Source: Epiperipatus broadwayi (Eukaryota; Onychophora; Udeonychophora; Euonychophora; Peripatidae). Taken from it: a DNA stretch of 64,000 bases. The notes under the pieces are model-generated. The model ran no database searches, was not told the origin of the DNA, and saw only the letters and a list, made by a program, of their open reading frames with translations. Of the stretch, positions 58,630 through 64,000 are shown in pieces (position 1 is the first letter of the stretch; every line of letters starts with the position of its first letter). The position numbers and the translations under genes are program-made. The stretch lies in NCBI GenBank assembly GCA_028023455.1, contig JAQFVV010000012.1, forward strand, positions 4,742,023 to 4,806,022, read 5' to 3'.

Positions 58630-59830
58630 TTGGTATCAGTTTTATACAAATTTTTATCAAGATAATTACAATTTTTGTACAATGAATTATGAATTTTAAT
58701 CAATCCAAAGAACAAAAGATTCAACAGTAGTTTTAGAACAGTAGATCACAGGCAAGCATTGTGGAATGTTATAGAAAAGACTAATAAATATGAGTTGTCA
58801 TTGTGCTTTGGATTTGTAGATTATGAAAAAGCATTTACTTGTATACACATTTTTTCAGTGATTAAAGCATTGGAACATCAATATATACATCAAGGATATT
58901 TTCATGTACTGAAAAATATTTATCAAAATGCAAAAGCAATGATTAGATTAAATACTTATACTAGGAAAATTAACATCGAGAAGGGTGTATGGCAGGGTGA
59001 CTCCCTATCTCAAAACTTTTTACAGTAATTTTACAAAACATATTTTGGGATTAAAATATGAAGCTAAAAGTCTAAACATAAGTGGAGATTATTTAAATCA
59101 TGTAGATTTTTCAGATGATATGGTAGTTCTTTTTGCAAGTAATATTTCAGAGCTTCAAAAAATATTACAAGAGTTATCCAATGAATTAAGAGATTAGGAT
59201 TAAAAATAAAAGCTAGCAAGATTAAAATAATGTTCATGGAACTTTATCAGAAAAAGGAAATAAAGATTGATAAGTGTTAATTAGAAGTTAACATATACCA
59301 ATACTTTGATTAGATTATTAATATAGAATAAAACATAATGGATAAAATTAATCATAGATTTAAACATGGATGGAGTGCTTTTGCTAAAAAAATATTAAAA
59401 TGAAATATTCCTGTGTTTATAAACAGGTAAACCCTTAACAGAAAAGATATTCAGAGACATTAGATCATTCAGTGAAGTAAGGAGAGATGTATTTTTGGGA
59501 TAACAATAAGGAATCAAAAACAAAATGAATGGTTGAGGATACAAATGGGTGTCATTGGCACCATGGACAGAATTAAACAATTGAAATGGAGATGAGATGT
59601 AAATATTTCTAGAAGGATAATAGATGGATAGTTAAAATATCTCATGATATTATTAAAGACATATAAAGAAATTACATGTGAGATGAATGGATGAAATAAC
59701 ATTTGTCAGTGTGATGTGGAAGAGAGAGACTAGAGATCAGGACAACTGATTTCACTTTGAAGAGACTTTTATTCTACTGTAGTGGATCAATAATAATTAA
59801 AAATGATGATGATTATGATCTGACAATTTT
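58630..59830 (+). pseudogene. RTE-like LINE fragment, reverse transcriptase
   Basis: A third member of the RTE-like family, on the plus strand, starting inside the RT. Motif A is clear (LCFGFVDYEKAFTCI, near 58801), then IKALEHQ, KNIYQNA and EKGVWQGDSLS (an intact QGD box), followed by a frameshift near 59000 and the active site FSDDMV near 59107. The C-terminal segment is degraded, and the element ends in a (GAT)n tail at about 59805-59813. Stops and frameshifts make it inactive. This copy keeps the QGD that the copy at 32859-35670 lost. Confidence 0.8.
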
Positions 59831-61624
59831 ATAAGAAACTATTTTGACTTGTTAGAACAGAGAAAACATTAAAATTCATTATAAATAAAATAAAGTAATG
59901 AAATGATTTTTTTTCTATTTTTAAAATGTGTTCATTCTTTTGAATGAAGATTATTTGAGCTCTGAGTTAATTATGTAGTGAAAAATTTAATATAATATAT
60001 TATCTCTTTTTCTATTTATAAAGGCTTAAATTAATGAAATTAATAAACTGCTTTTATTGTAATACACAAAATGCGAGTTTCTCTTTCAGAAGTCTCATCT
60101 TTAAAAGTCTCATGTTTGAGTGAATTTAGAGGTGTGGATGAATTTAAACATAAAATTTCATTATAAGTAAAAGTATTATTAGAGTGTAACTAAAATTTTG
60201 AAAGACGTAAAAATAGATTGGTAAAATCCAATGAACTTCATGCATGATATAAAATAATATTACATAAAAATGAGTTTTAGAGAGAAATTTTTATCATTTG
60301 ATTTAACCTATTTTGTTAACAAATTCGAAATGTATTAAATTGTGATAAAAATTAAAAAGTGAAAATCTACAAAATTATTCATTGTGACAGTCATTTAAAT
60401 AAATATATTTTTTAATAATATGTGACTTACTACTAATATATAAATATCATTAAAATCGGTCAACACTTAGACAATCCCAATATTAATAACAATCAACCAT
60501 CTCAATCTGTTGTCAAGGCAACCTTCTTTTCTGTTGAAATGTATAAATAAATAAAATTTTAAACCTCCACACTTTAATATTATTTTTATGCTGGTCTGGT
60601 TTAATTTTAGATTTGGGGTAGTTTTGATTTTATATTGACTAGTTTAGCTTTATGCTTGTAATGTTTATATATATATATTAATTAATCAAATACCACATAA
60701 ATATGTAACATACTGACTGACTTGATGTATTTTTCCTTCTATAAAACTTTTTAAAAACTTACAGTCTTAAATATGGTAACATTTGATGAAAAATCTATTT
60801 AATCTCTTTCATGACAAATGTTTATATTAATCAATTTGATCTTATTAGCTGCATGTGAGACTAAATGAAATAACATAAAGCACAGTGAATCAGCTTGCAT
60901 TTATTTGAGTGAGTGTTTCTATTTAAATGGAAACGAAGTTGCTATGTTTTATGTGAATTCAACTGGTCTTCCATGCAGCTAATGATGTCAAGTTGATTGA
61001 GAAAAACATATGTTCTGTAATAAACTTAGCTGATTTTTCATATGACATCGACATTTATAAGATCTAACTTTCTATAATTTCTGTGGAGAGTATAAATAAA
61101 TAGCATTAATAAATATGCATATATAATTTTAAATTACATAAATTAACCACTTCATCTACATATAATTCTAATTAAATATTTTTTCTTCCACTTTCTTTAT
61201 TATGTTGATAAATAATTTCATATGTTTTGTCTCACAACTTTTAACAATATGAATAATTTGTATCCATTTATTCAAAATATTTTACACACCCATATATATA
61301 TATATATATGTATTGAGTTTAAATTTAATGTTAGTTGAGTTTTTATATTTGTAACAAGTTGCTTTCTTGACAATGAAGATAATCCAGATTAAATTTACCA
61401 TATATTTCATTCATAAATAACATCTAGTAAATTTTATATTACCTATAGCATACATTTAGATTTTAAATAACTTATATATAATCTTAAAAAATAAAAAAAG
61501 CTCCATAAAAAAAATAATTGATAAATTATAAATAAATATACAGTACTGTTTAGTGCACTGTACTGTGCCACTACGCGACATTGCAGTACCCATCAAGAAC
61601 CATAGAAGCAATAAATTTCTATTG
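59831..61624. other. AT-rich non-coding stretch
   Basis: No supported gene. A (TA)n run lies at 61292-61309. Confidence 0.4.
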
Positions 61625-61870
61625 AAGAAATCACTGTAAAATACAAATTACAAAAACAGAAATCAATGAAATACATAAAACACAACCCACTCACCCCTGC
61701 ATGAAGAAGTCATGTAAAAAGTAAGTAAAATACAAATTACAAAAACAGAAATCGGTGAAATACATAAAACAAAACTTTTAATATGAAGAAATCGATCAAA
61801 AATAAATAAAATACAGATTACAAAAACAGAAATCTGTGAAATACATAAAACACAACTTTTAATATGATTG
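61625..61870. repeat. Three-copy tandem repeat, period about 81-89 bp
   Basis: The block taaaatacaaattacaaaaacagaaat (starts about 61637, 61726 and 61807), followed by gaaatacataaaac, is repeated three times with short variable linkers (cccactcacccctgc in the first, ttttaatatga in the second and third). This is a small minisatellite or a piece of a satellite array. Confidence 0.75.
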
Positions 61871-62086
61871 CATCACATTAAAAGTTGCAAAACTAAATGT
61901 GACTTACAAAAAAAAAATACTTACAAAAGATAGACATCATGGGCAACTTGTTGGAGCAAAATTATTTACAAAAGCTTATTCAAACAGATTGCAGCACAGT
62001 TAACTAATAACAGCAGACTAAAATAATACAACAACAATGGCATAATTTCTTAGCAGGCTTTAGCAAATAATTATTTAAAGAAAGTT

Positions 62087-62180
62087 GCAAAATGAAATGT
62101 GATGTAATAGACCTCTCACATTAAAAAATATAATTGCTTGGCAAAATGAAATATGATGTAATAGACCTTTCACATGAAAA
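62087..62180. repeat. Two-copy tandem repeat, period 54 bp
   Basis: gcaaaatgaaatgtgatgta at 62087 recurs as gcaaaatgaaatatgatgta at 62141, each followed by atagacctctcaca/atagacctttcaca. It lies between the three-copy array and the assembly gap, so the gap may hide more tandem repeats. Confidence 0.7.
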
Positions 62181-62476
62181 ATGTAACTGAAATAGTCTTT
62201 TGAAATACTTGCTTAGTTTTATTATGATATATTAATTATTTTGGAGTGCTAGAAATACAATTTTTTGGGATTATTTTTATTTTTTGATGGTGTTAACCCT
62301 ATCGTATTTAGCTATTTCTGACATTTTTTTTATCTCACACGTCAACATAAAATATATGATAAAATGATTATTACTTATCAGAAAGAAACAAATTTAAGTT
62401 CATTTGATAGATATTCTATTATAAAAATAAATCAGAACTAATTTCATATATATGTACATAACATAAATGATGCTTC

Positions 62477-62976
62477 NNNNNNNNNNNNNNNNNNNNNNNN
62501 NNNNNNNNNNNNNNNNNNNNNNNNNNNNNNNNNNNNNNNNNNNNNNNNNNNNNNNNNNNNNNNNNNNNNNNNNNNNNNNNNNNNNNNNNNNNNNNNNNNN
62601 NNNNNNNNNNNNNNNNNNNNNNNNNNNNNNNNNNNNNNNNNNNNNNNNNNNNNNNNNNNNNNNNNNNNNNNNNNNNNNNNNNNNNNNNNNNNNNNNNNNN
62701 NNNNNNNNNNNNNNNNNNNNNNNNNNNNNNNNNNNNNNNNNNNNNNNNNNNNNNNNNNNNNNNNNNNNNNNNNNNNNNNNNNNNNNNNNNNNNNNNNNNN
62801 NNNNNNNNNNNNNNNNNNNNNNNNNNNNNNNNNNNNNNNNNNNNNNNNNNNNNNNNNNNNNNNNNNNNNNNNNNNNNNNNNNNNNNNNNNNNNNNNNNNN
62901 NNNNNNNNNNNNNNNNNNNNNNNNNNNNNNNNNNNNNNNNNNNNNNNNNNNNNNNNNNNNNNNNNNNNNNNNNNNN
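62477..62976. other. Assembly gap, 500 N
   Basis: Exactly 500 undetermined bases, a size usually used as a placeholder. The true length is unknown. Reading frames that appear to cross it are artefacts. Confidence 0.99.
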
Positions 62977-63329
62977 CTCCATTAAACATTGAATTTATAA
63001 TCCTTTTCAGATCCGAAAAAACTAAACATATCAAATGTAAGAATATATTTTAAAAATAATTACTTTCAACTAGTAAATGATTTAATGATTCAAGAGTGCT
63101 CAACAGTTCTCAATGTACATTATCCAGAAGAAATATTAAAATTATTTTTAAAAATTTATACAAAAATATGTAATAAATACATTTCTTTAATTTGTCAATG
63201 CTTTCCTAATTTTCCAAACTAGTTTTCCAAAAACCCAAGATTAGTCATTAAAAGGAAAAAAATCATTATAAAAAATTTAATCAGAGGCAAAATATAAAAT
63301 TTAAAAACAATTGGTTGAATTATTAAAAA
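62977..63329. other. AT-rich non-coding stretch
   Basis: No supported feature beyond possible upstream remains of the LINE that follows. Confidence 0.4.
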
Positions 63330-63895
63330 AATGTGTAAAATAAATGCAAGAAATGGATTATAAAAATCATATTATTAATATTGAATTCAAAATTAAAACT
63401 AACCCTAAATTATTGTGGTCTCCAAAAAATTCAACATTGTTTAAAACACCAAGTTCAAATTAAGAAGTAATAATGCAAGATATAATTGATGAAATCAAAT
63501 AAATATTTAAAAACAACCTAATTATATTAAACACTGATTGTTTATTTAACCCAGTAAATAAAGAGAAGACAAATAAGTTTTTAATGGAAGAAAAGATAAT
63601 ATCAATAAAATATATCAAGATTACACAGAGTCTTGCTTCAGATGATATTCCTGAATTTATCTACAAAAGATGCTCCAAGTATATTGCATTACCTATTACA
63701 TATTAATTAATCAATGTCTAAAACATGGAATTTATCTTGATGATTTGAAAATTGCCAAAATGATTCCTATTTTTAAAAATGTAACTAGACTAGATTGTAA
63801 AAATTATAAACTTATTTTAAATTTATCTGTAAGATTGAATATATATATATTACAGAGCTCACAAAATAAGCTCTTAACAAACTTTGCAGAATAGC
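63330..63895 (+). pseudogene. Non-LTR retrotransposon RT fragment of another clade
   Basis: Decayed N-terminal part of a LINE reverse transcriptase, different from the RTE-like copies. It reads LLWSPKNSTLFKTPS near 63415, NPVNKEKTNKF near 63550, KITQSLASDDIPEFIYK (the usual KS-GPDGIP block, near 63625), INQCLKHGIYLDDLKIAKMIPIFKN (the usual L..G.FPD.WK.A...PIFK, near 63707) and NYKLILNLSVRLN (the NYRPISLLS block). This order is standard for CR1/L2/jockey-type elements. It breaks off near 63850, before the YxDD motif. There are stops in the upstream part. Confidence 0.7.
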
Positions 63896-64000
63896 CTCAA
63901 CCCCAGACCAGTTTCTGCTTCTGGTGTCATCAGTGAGGTGCTAGGATATTCTAGCATTAGATTAAAAATATCAAGACAAGCCCAGAACTTTATCTAATGT
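63896..64000. other. GC-richer end segment, unidentified
   Basis: A block containing ccccagaccagtttctgctt, tctggtgtcatcagtgaggt and a small palindrome (ctaggatattctag). It may be the end of a LINE or SINE. The window ends before it can be identified. Confidence 0.3.

Noticed and set aside
62419-63034. Long open frames spanning 62419-63034.
   Set aside because: They consist almost entirely of undetermined bases across the assembly gap.
63912-63933. CTGATGA and GAAAC on the minus strand, 11 bases apart.
   Set aside because: The bases between them do not form stem II and no stem I could be found.
1-64000. CRISPR arrays, operons, bacterial promoters or prophage.
   Set aside because: No regular repeat-spacer array, no clustered long ORFs, and the splice sites, SINEs and LINEs show the DNA is eukaryotic.

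Overview
This window is eukaryotic, from an invertebrate animal with a very AT-rich genome. It contains one convincing host coding exon, no bacterial-style genes, and many decayed eukaryotic transposable elements. The exon (15652-15783, + strand) encodes the first half of an immunoglobulin domain of the L1CAM/neuroglian cell-adhesion type, with clean splice sites and phase 1 at both ends. Nothing else resembling a host exon was found, so most of the 64 kb is probably intron of this gene. The organism cannot be fixed from the sequence. Penelope elements with a GIY-YIG domain, RTE-like LINEs, tRNA-derived SINEs and hammerhead-bearing repeats together suit a lophotrochozoan, flatworm or cnidarian type of genome.

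Layout. 0-14 kb: AT-rich sequence with two minus-strand tRNA-derived SINEs (783-915, 10134-10274), a Penelope-like element with an inverted 3' fragment in front of it (5045-6490), an inverted-dimer insertion (8685-9444), and a stray Penelope 3' end (13091-13185). 14-19 kb: a palindromic insertion (14395-15066), the Ig exon, a third SINE (16008-16128), a tail-only SINE insertion of 19 bp (16233-16281), a large diverged foldback (16519-17501) and a third inverted dimer (18158-18950). 24-28 kb: a small inverted duplication with a shared reading frame, a candidate LTR, and a foldback copy of repeat R1. 29.8-37.1 kb: a dense cluster of R1 copies, direct and inverted, interrupted by a Penelope-like element (30384-32084) and a nearly complete but broken RTE-like LINE (32859-35670). 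A second, 5'-truncated LINE follows (37146-39165). 40-64 kb: mostly AT-rich sequence with scattered R1 fragments, a second repeat family (R2), tandem duplications, a third RTE-like fragment (58630-59830), a 500-bp assembly gap (62477-62976) and a LINE fragment of another clade (63330-63895).

The main observation is repeat family R1, with a unit of about 489 bp. It carries a recognisable type I hammerhead self-cleaving ribozyme: CTGATGA, a short stem II, GAAA, a tiny self-complementary stem III, and stem I CCAA/TTGG followed by GATC/GATC. Outer stem I shows compensatory changes in two copies. R1 occurs head-to-tail and head-to-head, as expected of animal retrozymes (small non-autonomous elements spread through circular RNA). 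Three unrelated insertions (units of about 300, 330 and 363 bp), each with a 10-14 bp target duplication, also consist of two inverted copies whose order is circularly permuted. I infer that circular or tandem RNA templates were reverse-transcribed from both sides of a break. The Penelope-like elements here, themselves built with 3' ends facing outward on both sides, are plausible suppliers of the enzyme. The ribozyme assignment is fairly strong on sequence. The mobilisation model is inference.
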